From positions 329,614 to 393,613 of the forward strand of contig WGMH01000004.1 of NCBI GenBank assembly GCA_016125165.1: a DNA stretch of 64,000 nucleotides, given 5' to 3'. The position numbers were made by a program, and so were the translations under genes. Under the pieces are notes generated by a model. It was not told the origin of the DNA and ran no database searches. It worked only from the letters and a program-made list of their open reading frames with translations. The DNA is from Alphaproteobacteria bacterium. GTDB lineage: Bacteria; Pseudomonadota; Alphaproteobacteria; Micropepsales; Micropepsaceae. Positions 7,921-16,794 of this stretch are shown piece by piece; position 1 is the first letter of the stretch, and every line of letters begins with the position of its first letter.

Positions 7921-9059
7921 CCGCATCCACCCTGCCCTTCAGCGAAGAACACAACATCTTTCGCGCATCCGCCCGCCGCTTCTTCGAAGAAGAATGCGCG
8001 CCCGAACAGGCCGCATGGGAAGCCGCCGGCATGCCATCGCGCGGAATATGGAAGCGTGCCGGCGAACTGGGCTTTCTTTGCCCGCGCCTGCCGGAAACCT
8101 ATGGCGGTATCGGCGCGGATTTCCTGTTCAGCGTGATCCTGCTGGAGGAACAGGCGCGTTCCGGCGCGGTCGCACCGATGATGTCGCTGCAAAGCGACGT
8201 GGTGGCGCCTTACATCCTGCACTACGGAACCGAAGAGCAGAAGCGGCACTATCTGCCGAGAATGGCGAGCGGTGAATGCATCGGCGCCATCGGCATGACC
8301 GAGCCTTCCGGCGGCAGCGATCTGCAGGCCATCCGCACCACGGCGCGGCGCGACGGCGATGACTATGTGATCAATGGCCAGAAGACCTTCATCTCCAACG
8401 GTATCACGGCGGACATGGTGGTGCTGGCGGCCAAGACCGACGCCAGCGCGCGTGGCAAAGGGGTGAGCCTGTTTCTGGTGGATGCCGATACCAAGGGTTT
8501 TGTGCGCGGCCGCAACCTGAAAAAGCTCGGCCAGAAGGCCTGCGACACCGCCGAACTGTTCTTCGACGACATGCGCGTGCCCGCGCGCGCGCTTCTTGGC
8601 GGCGCGGAAGGGCGCGGGTTCGGACAGCTGATGGACCGGCTGGTGGAAGAACGGCTGATGACCGCGGTGGCGGCAAGCGCGATGATCGACCGCGCCATCG
8701 ACATGACCATCACCTATACGAAGGACCGCAAGGCCTTCGGCAGCCGCGTGATCGACTTCCAGAACTCGCGCTTCAAACTGGCCGACGCGAAAACCGAAGC
8801 CACGGTGCTGCGCGTATTCCTCGACCGGTGCATCCGCGATTTCATGGACGGCACACTCGATGCCTCCGCCAGCGCGGCGCTGAAATATTGGGCGACCGAG
8901 CAGCAATGCGCGATCATCGACACCTGCGTACAGCTGCATGGCGGCTATGGATATATCGTTGATTACCCCATTGCCCGCATGTGGCTGGACGGGCGCATCG
9001 CCAAAATCTACGGCGGGGCGAACGAGATCATGAAAGATATCATCGGCCGGACGCTTTGA
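7917..9059 (+). CDS. Acyl-CoA dehydrogenase 2
   Basis: A second acyl-CoA dehydrogenase of exactly 380 residues, clearly paralogous to its upstream neighbour and starting at the ATGA overlap (7917). It has AIGMTEPSGGSDLQAIRTTA at the FAD/substrate loop and GGANEIMKDIIGRTL at the C-terminus. As in the first copy, the EGT catalytic position is replaced (YGGA), so the base is expected elsewhere. Tandem dehydrogenases of equal length occur in steroid and branched-chain degradation gene sets, where they form alpha2-beta2 enzymes; whether that holds here is not known. The hydratase gene starts 2 bases after its stop. Confidence 0.9.
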   Translation: MTASTLPFSEEHNIFRASARRFFEEECAPEQAAWEAAGMPSRGIWKRAGELGFLCPRLPETYGGIGADFLFSVILLEEQARSGAVAPMMSLQSDVVAPYILHYGTEEQKRHYLPRMASGECIGAIGMTEPSGGSDLQAIRTTARRDGDDYVINGQKTFISNGITADMVVLAAKTDASARGKGVSLFLVDADTKGFVRGRNLKKLGQKACDTAELFFDDMRVPARALLGGAEGRGFGQLMDRLVEERLMTAVAASAMIDRAIDMTITYTKDRKAFGSRVIDFQNSRFKLADAKTEATVLRVFLDRCIRDFMDGTLDASASAALKYWATEQQCAIIDTCVQLHGGYGYIVDYPIARMWLDGRIAKIYGGANEIMKDIIGRTL

Positions 9060-9061
9060 TT

Positions 9062-9862
9062 ATGGACAAGGACATCCCACAGGACGAAGCAACCGTTCTG
9101 CTCCGCATTGCGGACGGCATCGGCCATGTGACGCTGAACCGGCCGCGCAACGCCAACACCATCGACATCACGCTGGCGCGCGAATTCATGCACGCCATGC
9201 AGCGCTGCGAGGATGAGGCGTCGCTGCGGGCCATCGTCATTCGCGGCAATGGCAAGCTGTTTTGCGGCGGCGGCGACCTTGTGGCGATTCATGCCAATGG
9301 CGACGGCGCAGCCAGTTATGTGCGCGAACTGCTCGTCTATCTTCATGAGGCGATATCCGCTATCGCGCGCATTCCCGTGCCCGTTGTGGCCGCCGTGCAG
9401 GGCGCCGCGGCGGGCGCGGGACTTTCTCTGGCAGCCGCATGCGATCTGGTGGTCGCCACGCATTCCTGCCGTTTCGTGATGGCCTATCCGAAAGTGGGCC
9501 TGACGCCGGACGGTTCTGCGACATGGTTCCTGCCGCGCGTGATCGGACTTCGCCGTGCGCTTCAGCTTGCACTGACCAATCGCGAGCTTTCCGCGGAAGA
9601 CGCCATGCAGTGGGGCATTGTATCCGATGTCGTTGCCGACGAGGCGCTGGAAGATCGTGTAACGGCACTGGCAACGCAATTGGCCAATGGACCGAAGCAT
9701 GCGCTCGGTGAAGCGAAACGCCTGCTGCGCACTTCGCTCGAAACCGATCTGGAAACGCAGATGGTGCGCGAGACGGATGCCATCTGCCGCGCGCTGCGCC
9801 GGCCGGAAGCGATGGAAGGCTTCAAGGCCTTCACCGAAAAGCGCAAACCGGAATTCCGCTGA
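9062..9862 (+). CDS. Enoyl-CoA hydratase/isomerase family protein 1
   Basis: A 266-residue crotonase-fold protein. The two oxyanion-hole regions read GNGKLFCGGGDL and VQGAAAGAGLSLAAACDL. The loop GLTPDGSATWFLPR carries Asp where enoyl-CoA hydratases carry a Glu, as in PaaG-type isomerases, so isomerase or another crotonase chemistry is at least as likely as simple hydration. It closes the run TetR, two dehydrogenases, crotonase. The ATG at 9062 follows the dehydrogenase stop by 2 bases. Its stop nearly touches that of the convergent amidase gene. Confidence 0.87.
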   Translation: MDKDIPQDEATVLLRIADGIGHVTLNRPRNANTIDITLAREFMHAMQRCEDEASLRAIVIRGNGKLFCGGGDLVAIHANGDGAASYVRELLVYLHEAISAIARIPVPVVAAVQGAAAGAGLSLAAACDLVVATHSCRFVMAYPKVGLTPDGSATWFLPRVIGLRRALQLALTNRELSAEDAMQWGIVSDVVADEALEDRVTALATQLANGPKHALGEAKRLLRTSLETDLETQMVRETDAICRALRRPEAMEGFKAFTEKRKPEFR

Positions 9863-9874
9863 AAGACCCGAATT

Positions 9875-11305
9875 CTAGTTGATCTCCGGCGGCCGCCGCT
9901 TTGCCCAGGGCGCTGCCTGTTCAAGCTGTGCCGCCAACCGGAAGAGCGTGGCTTCATCGCCAAGACGGCCAACAAACTGAACGCCAATCGGGAGCCCCTC
10001 GGGGCTCATGCCAAGCGGCACGCTCATCGCCGGATTGCCGGAAATGTTGAACGCCTGCGTATTGATGAACCGGTAGAGGGCCTCACCATACGCCTCGCTG
10101 CTGGTCACATGCGCAATGGAGAGTTCGCCGACGGGAACCGGCACGCGGCCCAATGTCGGCAGCAGCAGCACGTCCGCGGATTCGAACGCGCGGCCCACCG
10201 CGAGCGTGAAATCGTTCTTGGTGGCGAAGGCGGCCATCACATCCGTGCCGGATGCGGCTTTGCCTTGCTGATAGACCATCCACGGCAGGCTTTCGAGTTC
10301 ATCGGGGTGCACCGGCTTCTGGCGCAACGCGGCGATGCGATCGAACATTGCCGACGCGGACGCGCTGACGATGAGATTGGCTGCATCCGTCGCGGCCTGA
10401 AAATCGGTGTCGATCTTCGCTTCGGTGACGATATGACCGAGGCTTTCACAAAGCCGCGCTGCGTCGGCTGTGGCCGCGGCAACCGGCGCTTCGATCTCGT
10501 AACCGAGCAGGTTGAAAGGCATATAGCCGATACGCAATTTGCCCGGAGCGCGGCCAACCTCGCTCAAGAACGGCGTCTGCGGCGGCGGCAGCCAATATGA
10601 GTCGCCTTCCACCGGATGACACGCCGCATCGAGAAGTGCGGCGCTGTCACGAACGCTGTGCGTCAGCGCGTGGTTGATGGAAAATCCACTCCAGGCATCG
10701 CCGAGCGGCGCTGCGGACACACGTCCGCGCGAAGGCTTGAGGCCGAAGAGGCCGCAACACGATGACGGGATGCGGATGGAGCCACCGCCATCGCTGCCAT
10801 GGGCGGCGGGGAGAATACCTGCGGCGACAGCCACCGCCGCACCGCCAGAAGATCCGCCGCAGGTGCGGTCCGGATTCCACGGATTGCGCGTGACACCATA
10901 GGCGGCGGGCTCGGTTGTCGCCGCCATGCCGAATTCCGGCGTGTTGGTTTTGCCGAAGATGACAAGGCCGGCTTTGCGATATGCGGTGACAAGCGCGCTG
11001 TCTTCAGGCGCGGGGGGACTGTGTTTCAGGAGGCGCGAGCCGCCACCGGACGCGGTGCCTCTTACCATGACACCGAGATCCTTGATCAGGAACGGCACGC
11101 CACGCAGCGGGCCCTGCGGCAATCCATTGCGGATGGCCGCCCGCGCTTCATCCGCAAGTACATTGATGACGGCATTGAGCTTCGGATTGACAGCATCCAG
11201 CCGCGACAAAGCCGCGTCGAGCACTTCGCTTTCGCTGACGGATTTTGCTGCGATCAACGCCGCCAGACCGACGGCGTCATAGTCGCGATATTCTTCGAAC
11301 CTCAC
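9875..11305 (-). CDS. Amidase-signature family hydrolase 1
   Basis: A 476-residue amidase-signature enzyme that hydrolyses an amide to a carboxylate and an amine or ammonia. The Ser-cisSer-Lys triad is visible: K75 (FLIKD), S152 within GGSSGG, and S176 in DGGGSIRIP; the 24-residue spacing between the two serines fits the family. It is a paralog of the amidases at 15364 and 20624, and all three start (R/K)(F/T)EEY. The start is GTG at 11305 within a GTGA overlap with the crotonase stop, so it is translationally coupled. No signal peptide; a cytoplasmic enzyme. The natural amide is unknown. Confidence 0.88.
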   Translation of the reverse strand: MRFEEYRDYDAVGLAALIAAKSVSESEVLDAALSRLDAVNPKLNAVINVLADEARAAIRNGLPQGPLRGVPFLIKDLGVMVRGTASGGGSRLLKHSPPAPEDSALVTAYRKAGLVIFGKTNTPEFGMAATTEPAAYGVTRNPWNPDRTCGGSSGGAAVAVAAGILPAAHGSDGGGSIRIPSSCCGLFGLKPSRGRVSAAPLGDAWSGFSINHALTHSVRDSAALLDAACHPVEGDSYWLPPPQTPFLSEVGRAPGKLRIGYMPFNLLGYEIEAPVAAATADAARLCESLGHIVTEAKIDTDFQAATDAANLIVSASASAMFDRIAALRQKPVHPDELESLPWMVYQQGKAASGTDVMAAFATKNDFTLAVGRAFESADVLLLPTLGRVPVPVGELSIAHVTSSEAYGEALYRFINTQAFNISGNPAMSVPLGMSPEGLPIGVQFVGRLGDEATLFRLAAQLEQAAPWAKRRPPEIN

Positions 11306-12183
11306 GCCTTGGCCTTCTGACGCCAGGGCTCGTCACCCGCCTTATAGGTTGCCGACACACCCTTGTGCACGCCGGACGGATCGACCGGCAAGCCAAACAC
11401 CTCCATGCAATGGCTGTGACCGATATGGTGCATGGCGAAGGCCGCAGTGAGCGCGGCGGGACGGCCCTGCGCATCCTGCGTGTTGTTGACGGCGAGCTTG
11501 GCGAGACGCAGCGCGAAAGATGGCCTGAGCGCAATCTGCTGCGCCAGTTCCAGTGTCGCGCTTTCGAGATTCGCCCGCGGAACGACGCGATTGACCATGC
11601 CCATCTGGCGGGCTTCTTCCGCGCCGATCTGCGCACCGGCAAACAGCATCTCCTTCGCCTTGCGCGGTCCCAATTCCCATGGGTGCGCGAAGAGTTCGAC
11701 GCCGGGAATGCCCAGCATGAGCGTTACGTCTTCAAACACGGCATCGTCGGCGGCGATGATGATGTCGCTCGGCCAGGCCAGCATCAGCCCGCCCGCCACG
11801 CATTTGCCCTGCACGGCGGCAATCGTGGGCTTGGGGATGTTGCGCCAACGTTCGCAGAAGCCGGTGTAGAGTTCTTCTTCGCGCGCCATGCGCCCTTCGG
11901 CACCGGGACGGCGATAGCCGGTGGCGCCGGTCACGGGCTTGTAACGGTCCTGCGTTTCCAGATGATCGCGCTCGCGCAGATCGTGGCCCGAGGAAAAATG
12001 CGGCCCGTTGGCAGCGGTGATGATGACTTTCACGCTCTCGTCCTGCGCCGCGCGTTCATAGGCATCGTTCAGTTCGTAGAGAAATCTCGTGTCCTGCGCA
12101 TTGCGCGCTTCAGGACGGTTCAGAACGATGCGCGCGATATGCTCCGCAGGCCGCTCAAAAAGGATGTAGTCGGCGTTCGCCAT
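11302..12183 (-). CDS. Enoyl-CoA hydratase/isomerase family protein 2
   Basis: A 293-residue crotonase-fold protein. GPHFSSGHDLRERD and VQGKCVAGGLMLAWPSDII are the oxyanion-hole segments. It carries an insertion of about 25 residues after the first segment and a longer C-terminus than the copy at 9062, so it belongs to a different subgroup. The active-site loop reads LGIPGVELFAHPWELG, with a Glu present in the usual region. It is third in the leftward operon C45 hydrolase, SCP2-like protein, crotonase, amidase, and overlaps the amidase start by 4 nt. Confidence 0.87.
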   Translation of the reverse strand: MANADYILFERPAEHIARIVLNRPEARNAQDTRFLYELNDAYERAAQDESVKVIITAANGPHFSSGHDLRERDHLETQDRYKPVTGATGYRRPGAEGRMAREEELYTGFCERWRNIPKPTIAAVQGKCVAGGLMLAWPSDIIIAADDAVFEDVTLMLGIPGVELFAHPWELGPRKAKEMLFAGAQIGAEEARQMGMVNRVVPRANLESATLELAQQIALRPSFALRLAKLAVNNTQDAQGRPAALTAAFAMHHIGHSHCMEVFGLPVDPSGVHKGVSATYKAGDEPWRQKAKA

Positions 12184-12209
12184 CTTCGGACTCCTGATGT
12201 GAATATCGG

Positions 12210-12710
12210 TCAGAGCGTACGCTCTGCGAGATCATTGTGCATGCCGACAAAGGATGGCGGTACCTTTGAACGGTCGCGGCCGGTCGGTTTCATCTTGCCG
12301 GAAGCGACACCCTTGGCGGTCATCTCCTCAACCTCATGCATCGCGTCCGGCGAATAGACCTTGCGCGCCAGCGGCAACACGAAAGTGTAGTCCACCTCGG
12401 TGCGGACATCGGCCTCGGGGATCGCAGTCTCCTCGAAATGGACCTTGCCGTTCTTGATGATGCAATGCCACGCAATGATGCCATTGCCGTGCTTGTCGAG
12501 GTGTTTGGGAACGCCAGTGAAAACCTCGCAGAGGGAAAGCTCCAGACCGGGCCCCTCCTTGGCCGTGTAGTACTCCAGCCGTTCCCTGAGGGCCGCAATC
12601 CATTCGGGGCTGGCAAATTCGAATTTGGTCATGAGCTGAGGTTCCACCACGGTTTTCTGCTGCTGCGTGGACACATCAGCCCCCTTGAATCCGCTATCCT
12701 TTCCAGACAT
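12210..12710 (-). CDS. Hypothetical protein, possibly SCP2-like lipid-binding
   Basis: A 166-residue soluble protein with no signal peptide. The segment FEFASPEWIAALRERLEYY at residues 31-49, followed by LSLCEVFTGVP and a stretch of alternating hydrophobics ending VLPLARKVYSP, resembles small SCP2-type sterol-carrier proteins found next to lipid-degradation genes. I did not find catalytic motifs. It lies 15 bases downstream of the C45 hydrolase gene and 26 bases upstream of the crotonase gene, so a lipid or acyl-CoA binding role in the same operon is plausible. The family call is uncertain. Confidence 0.65.
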   Translation of the reverse strand: MSGKDSGFKGADVSTQQQKTVVEPQLMTKFEFASPEWIAALRERLEYYTAKEGPGLELSLCEVFTGVPKHLDKHGNGIIAWHCIIKNGKVHFEETAIPEADVRTEVDYTFVLPLARKVYSPDAMHEVEEMTAKGVASGKMKPTGRDRSKVPPSFVGMHNDLAERTL

Positions 12711-12725
12711 GCGGGTGCCGCAGCG

Positions 12726-13835
12726 TCAGGCGTTGAAGGTCCGAAAGCCGGTCCGGTGCGGGGGGCCCGAGGCGATATGGAACTTTGGCGCGCCGCGCAC
12801 CAGCTCAAAGATGCAGCAGGCCAGCGTGAAGCCGATGGCTTCATCCTCCTCATTGCGGCCGCCCCCGCGCGAGACCGGATAATCCGGATCGCGGCAGGAG
12901 GAGAGTACGGACTTGATCGCCTCAATGGAGAGCGTAGGCGGCAGGACCGAAATCTGCTCATGCAGCGCGGCGTAGCGCAGATAGGTGCTGCGCGTGGGCC
13001 GCGAGGTTTTTCCGCGCGCCTGTGGCGAGAGGTCGGCGCTCACCAGCGGATGGTTGGTATGATAGATGGGGCGCGCAGGATCGTGCGGCCCATATTTCAC
13101 GACGCCGCCGGCCGAGGATTCCAGCATCATCACGGCATCGGGATCGCCCATCACCCAGTTGAGGCCGGAGGCATGGGGAAGACGCGCGACGGTAGCCTGC
13201 GCGTCCGCGAGCGATCGCGATTCCAGAAGTTCGCGATAGATCGCAAAAATGGGAACGCCTGCAATGTCGCCGCGCAGTTGCGTGAGTGCGTTGTCGCACA
13301 CCGCAAAGCCGTGGCTGTTCATGCCGTTCAGACTGATCATGCCCGGTACGGTGAGCGCAAGGACATGGCCATCCGAGCGGTCGCAATTGTAACGCAGCAG
13401 AACCTGATAGCCATCGAGATAGATATCGAGGTCGAGGTTCTGGCCGATGAGAGTCGCCTGATCCGGCGTGCGGCCAAGCGCGATGGTGCTGCAGGCTTCG
13501 GCAATGGCTTCGGGCGGCGGCAGCGCCAGCCAGAATTCTTCGTTCACGTGTTGAAGCGCAAGCACCTTGCGGTAGTCCGCACCGGAGCCTTCGGCGATTC
13601 CCCGCACCTCTTCGAGGATTTGCGGCGTGTGCGTGCGCAGCGCCTCTTCGAACTTTGTCTCGGCATAAAAGCGCTCGAGATAACGTTGCGGAGAAAGGCC
13701 ATAGACACGGTTCAGGCTTTCAAACCAGCGCTCCAGCAATTCGTGAATGCGCGAACGCAAGGCTTCGCCGTGACGGCGGCCCCGCTCGCGCGGGGTGCCT
13801 TCAATGGCAATGACTTCAAGCGCGCTGGTATCCAT
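12726..13835 (-). CDS. C45-type Ntn hydrolase / acyltransferase-like protein
   Basis: A 369-residue protein of the family that includes acyl-CoA:6-aminopenicillanate acyltransferase. The N-terminal segment EGTPRERGRRHGEALRSRI is typical of the family. The sequence EACSTIALG at about residues 114-122 provides the cysteine that would become the N-terminal nucleophile after self-cleavage. Later, NGMNSHGFAVCDNAL and HTNHPL match the conserved Asn/Gly- and His-containing loops. Such enzymes hydrolyse or transfer acyl groups on amides. It leads the leftward operon. The frame is open upstream, but 13835 is chosen because AGAAGGGGA precedes that ATG. No signal peptide is seen. Confidence 0.78.
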   Translation of the reverse strand: MDTSALEVIAIEGTPRERGRRHGEALRSRIHELLERWFESLNRVYGLSPQRYLERFYAETKFEEALRTHTPQILEEVRGIAEGSGADYRKVLALQHVNEEFWLALPPPEAIAEACSTIALGRTPDQATLIGQNLDLDIYLDGYQVLLRYNCDRSDGHVLALTVPGMISLNGMNSHGFAVCDNALTQLRGDIAGVPIFAIYRELLESRSLADAQATVARLPHASGLNWVMGDPDAVMMLESSAGGVVKYGPHDPARPIYHTNHPLVSADLSPQARGKTSRPTRSTYLRYAALHEQISVLPPTLSIEAIKSVLSSCRDPDYPVSRGGGRNEEDEAIGFTLACCIFELVRGAPKFHIASGPPHRTGFRTFNA

Positions 13836-13938
13836 GGTGCCGCAACTTCCCCTTCTGAGACACAAGGATGGCTGAAAGTCCGCCACTCCCAAATTCCGAG
13901 CGCCTGCTTCATGCTGACTTTGCAAACAGGAGCTTGCC

Positions 13939-14379
13939 ATGACGGATGACGAACGGGCCAGGATCGAAGCGGCGTGCACACGGCTTCAACAGCGCTACGG
14001 CACCCTGGCAGACCGGCAGGATCCGAAATTCCGCGATCTGTTCACGGCGGACGCAACGATAACCCTGCCGGAATATCCACCGTTCACCGGCATCGAAACT
14101 ATCATGCAGGGGCAGTCGCAATGGCGCACCGCCGGCATTCTGATGCGGCATGTCAGCACCAATTTCACCATCGAGGTGCAGGACGAAGAGCATGCCGAGG
14201 GCATCTGCTACCTGATGGTGTTCTATGGCGGTGAACAGCCGCCGGACGCGCGCGAAGTGGTTCCCACCACGCCCATTTCGCTCGGCGAATTCCATGACCG
14301 GTTCGTGAAGACCCCCGACGGCTGGCGATTCAAGAGCAGGACACTTCACCGCATCTTCCGGGGCACCCAGCCAGCCTGA
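13939..14379 (+). CDS. SnoaL-like / nuclear transport factor 2 fold protein
   Basis: A 146-residue protein with the look of a SnoaL-like domain: an N-terminal helix (RIEAACTRLQQRYGTLADRQD), then FRDLFTADATITLP and, at the end, GWRFKSRTLHR, the common closing strand of this fold. Members act as small isomerases, dehydratases or hydrolases, or only bind ligands; no specific active site can be assigned. CAGGAG precedes the ATG at 13939. It is the first gene of the long rightward operon, with the PhyH gene 72 bases downstream, and is divergent from the C45 gene. Confidence 0.78.
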   Translation: MTDDERARIEAACTRLQQRYGTLADRQDPKFRDLFTADATITLPEYPPFTGIETIMQGQSQWRTAGILMRHVSTNFTIEVQDEEHAEGICYLMVFYGGEQPPDAREVVPTTPISLGEFHDRFVKTPDGWRFKSRTLHRIFRGTQPA

Positions 14380-14451
14380 CGGTCTGGCGGATTTTCGGTG
14401 TCAACGTGTCTGATTTCTCGCGGAAATAGCGGTGAGAAAAGGAATTTTTCC

Positions 14452-15348
14452 ATGGAAATTGGCGACTGGAAGGCAACGGCAGAGCTGAACAGCATCTACC
14501 GGCAGGCCCGCGAGCTGGGGCTCGAGACAAATCTGGCCGAACTGGAAGCCTTCGGGTTCACCATCGTGGAGCCCGGCAAGGCCGCACCCAAAGCCTTCAC
14601 CGACCGCATGCTGGACGCTGTTCTGGCCGTCGCCGAACGGGAAGACCCAAAGGCCACGGCGCTTGGCAACCGCGCGCAAAGCGAAAAGCCCGCCTATGGC
14701 CGCCAGTTGTTCCATCTTGCCGCCAAAGACCCCATCTTCGCAGAAGCGATCATGAACCCGACCGCGCTGACCCTCGGCCGCTATCTGATGGGCGCCAGCG
14801 CGCGGCTTTACAGCACCGTCGCCTTTCTGAAGGAGGGCGCGGCAGGCTGCACCAACATGCACAGCGACTCCGTGGGCATGCCGCCGCCGTTTCCGCAGTA
14901 CGGACACGTCTGCAACATTTCCTGGCTGCTGACCGACTACACCCGCGACAAGGGCACCTTCTTCATCGTCCCGGGAAGCCACCGGCTTTGCCGCCACCCC
15001 ACGCCCATCGAGCAGCCCAAGATGATGGGCGGCGTAAACGACGACGAGATCGGCATGCCGATCGAAGCCAAGGCCGGGTCGCTGTTCGTGTTCCACGGCA
15101 ACACCTGGCACGGCACCTATCCCAAGAAGGACGATGGCGTTCGCGCGCATGTGGTGACGGCGCTGGCGCGCAATTATGTCGATCCGGCGGAAGACTTCTC
15201 CGACCTGTCCGATGACCTTGTGAACAAGATGGGGCCGGATTTCGCACGGCTGATCGGCCGCAATGCCTGGCAAGGCTATGGCAGCGAAGGTCCCCGGTAT
15301 GAGAGGATCATCGCGGTGCAGCGGGCCAATCAATCCCCGGCTGCGTGA
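14452..15348 (+). CDS. Phytanoyl-CoA dioxygenase (PhyH) family protein, paralog 2
   Basis: A 298-residue non-heme iron oxygenase. Iron ligands are H137 and D139 (HSD) and H220 (NTWHG); R231 is the likely 2-oxoglutarate ligand. It matches the paralog at 1240-2130 over the full length, including the MEIG(A/D/N)W start and the Y-T-R segment at 163-165. AAAAGGAA precedes the ATG. It is followed after 15 bases by an amidase gene, the closest hydroxylase-amidase pairing in the window. This suggests that the hydroxylated product, or an amide made labile by hydroxylation, is passed to the amidase. Confidence 0.87.
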   Translation: MEIGDWKATAELNSIYRQARELGLETNLAELEAFGFTIVEPGKAAPKAFTDRMLDAVLAVAEREDPKATALGNRAQSEKPAYGRQLFHLAAKDPIFAEAIMNPTALTLGRYLMGASARLYSTVAFLKEGAAGCTNMHSDSVGMPPPFPQYGHVCNISWLLTDYTRDKGTFFIVPGSHRLCRHPTPIEQPKMMGGVNDDEIGMPIEAKAGSLFVFHGNTWHGTYPKKDDGVRAHVVTALARNYVDPAEDFSDLSDDLVNKMGPDFARLIGRNAWQGYGSEGPRYERIIAVQRANQSPAA

Positions 15349-15363
15349 CACAAGGACAATTCC

Positions 15364-16794
15364 GTGCGGTTTGAAGAGTATCAGGACTACGACGCCGTAG
15401 GCCTTGCGCAGCTTGTCGCCAATCGCGATGTGACGGCCTCCGAGCTTTTGGATGTGGCGTTGGCGCGAATGGAAAAGGTCAACCCATCCGTCAATGCCGT
15501 GGTGCGCGTACTAGAGGACGAAGCACGAGCGGCCATCGCCGCCGGATTGCCGCAAGGGCCGCTCTGCGGCGTGCCGTTTCTGCTGAAGGACATTTCAGCA
15601 CATATGAAAGGCGTGCCGACCAGCGCCGGTTCGCGCGTGTTCGCCAATATCAAGGCGGACACCGACAGCACGCTGGTGACGGCTTACAAAAATGCGGGCC
15701 TAGCCATCTTCGGCAAAACCAACACGCCGGAATTCGGTTTGGCGGCGACAACCGAACCGCAGCTGTGGGGACCGACGCGCAATCCCTGGGATCTGGAGCG
15801 CACGGCGGGCGGATCGTCTGGCGGCGCAGCGGCAGCGGTGGCGGCGGGCATCGTTCCGGCCGCACAGGCAAGCGACGGCGGCGGCTCGATCCGCATTCCG
15901 TCTTCATGCTGCGGACTGTTTGGCATGAAGCCTTCGCGGGGACGCGTCTCGTTTGCGCCGCATGTGGGCGAAGGCTGGGGCGGGCTCAGCCAATTGCACG
16001 CCATCACGCGCAGCGTGCGCGACAGCGCAGTGCTGCTCGACATCGCATCGCAGCCGCAGCCGGGCGATCCCTACTGGCAGGCACCGCCGGTGCGGCCGTT
16101 TGCCGAAGAGGTTGGCCGCGATCCCGGACAATTGCGTATCGGCTTCACCACCGCGGCTCTCATCTGGGGCCAATTGCAGCCGCCCTGCGTGGCAGCCGTG
16201 CAGGATGCGGCCGCCTTGTGTGAATCGCTCGGGCATGCGGTGGAGGAAGTCACCCCGCCCGGCAATTTCCAGATGATGGCGATGGCGGTGAATGTTGCGG
16301 TGAGCGCCAGCATTGCCTGGACACTCGACCGCGAAGCCGAGCGCCGTGGCAGACCCATCGCGCAGGATGAAGTGGAAACGCTGACCTGGGCAAACTACCA
16401 GGAAGGCAAGAAGGCCACTGGCCATGCTTATGTGAGCGCGATCCAGAACATTCACGCGTTCGGCCGCACGATGGCCAAGCTGTTCGAGAAGTACGACGTG
16501 CTGCTGCTGTCCACGCTCGGCAGGGTGCCACCGCCGCTCGGCTATATGAACACAAACGCCGCAGACCTCTCCAACTATGGCGAACGCCTCTACACCTTCA
16601 TGCCGAACACCCAGCCGTTCAACGTGAGCGGACAGCCCGCAATGAGTGTTCCGCTGTCATGGAGCGAAGAAGGACTGCCTATCGGCATCCAGTTCGCCGC
16701 GCGCGCGGGCGACGAGGCAACGCTGTACCGGCTCGCAGCGCAGCTGGAGCAGGCACGGCCCTGGAAACACCGCCGCCCTGCCCTGACCGCATGA
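15364..16794 (+). CDS. Amidase-signature family hydrolase 2
   Basis: A 476-residue amidase-signature enzyme with triad residues K75 (FLLKD), S151 (GGSSGG) and S175 (DGGGSIRIP). It starts with GTG at 15364, with AAGGA upstream, and the first residues [15 protein letters not shown] align without gaps to the amidase at 9875-11305. The kinase gene downstream overlaps its stop by 4 nt (ATGA). Cytoplasmic; no signal peptide. The tight coupling to a PhyH enzyme and a kinase suggests that the released amine is the kinase substrate, which is inference. Confidence 0.88.
   Translation: MRFEEYQDYDAVGLAQLVANRDVTASELLDVALARMEKVNPSVNAVVRVLEDEARAAIAAGLPQGPLCGVPFLLKDISAHMKGVPTSAGSRVFANIKADTDSTLVTAYKNAGLAIFGKTNTPEFGLAATTEPQLWGPTRNPWDLERTAGGSSGGAAAAVAAGIVPAAQASDGGGSIRIPSSCCGLFGMKPSRGRVSFAPHVGEGWGGLSQLHAITRSVRDSAVLLDIASQPQPGDPYWQAPPVRPFAEEVGRDPGQLRIGFTTAALIWGQLQPPCVAAVQDAAALCESLGHAVEEVTPPGNFQMMAMAVNVAVSASIAWTLDREAERRGRPIAQDEVETLTWANYQEGKKATGHAYVSAIQNIHAFGRTMAKLFEKYDVLLLSTLGRVPPPLGYMNTNAADLSNYGERLYTFMPNTQPFNVSGQPAMSVPLSWSEEGLPIGIQFAARAGDEATLYRLAAQLEQARPWKHRRPALTA

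Noticed and set aside
12336..13949. A 537-codon plus-strand open frame opposite the C45 and SCP2-like genes
   Set aside because: The minus-strand genes have motifs and ribosome binding sites; the plus frame has neither.
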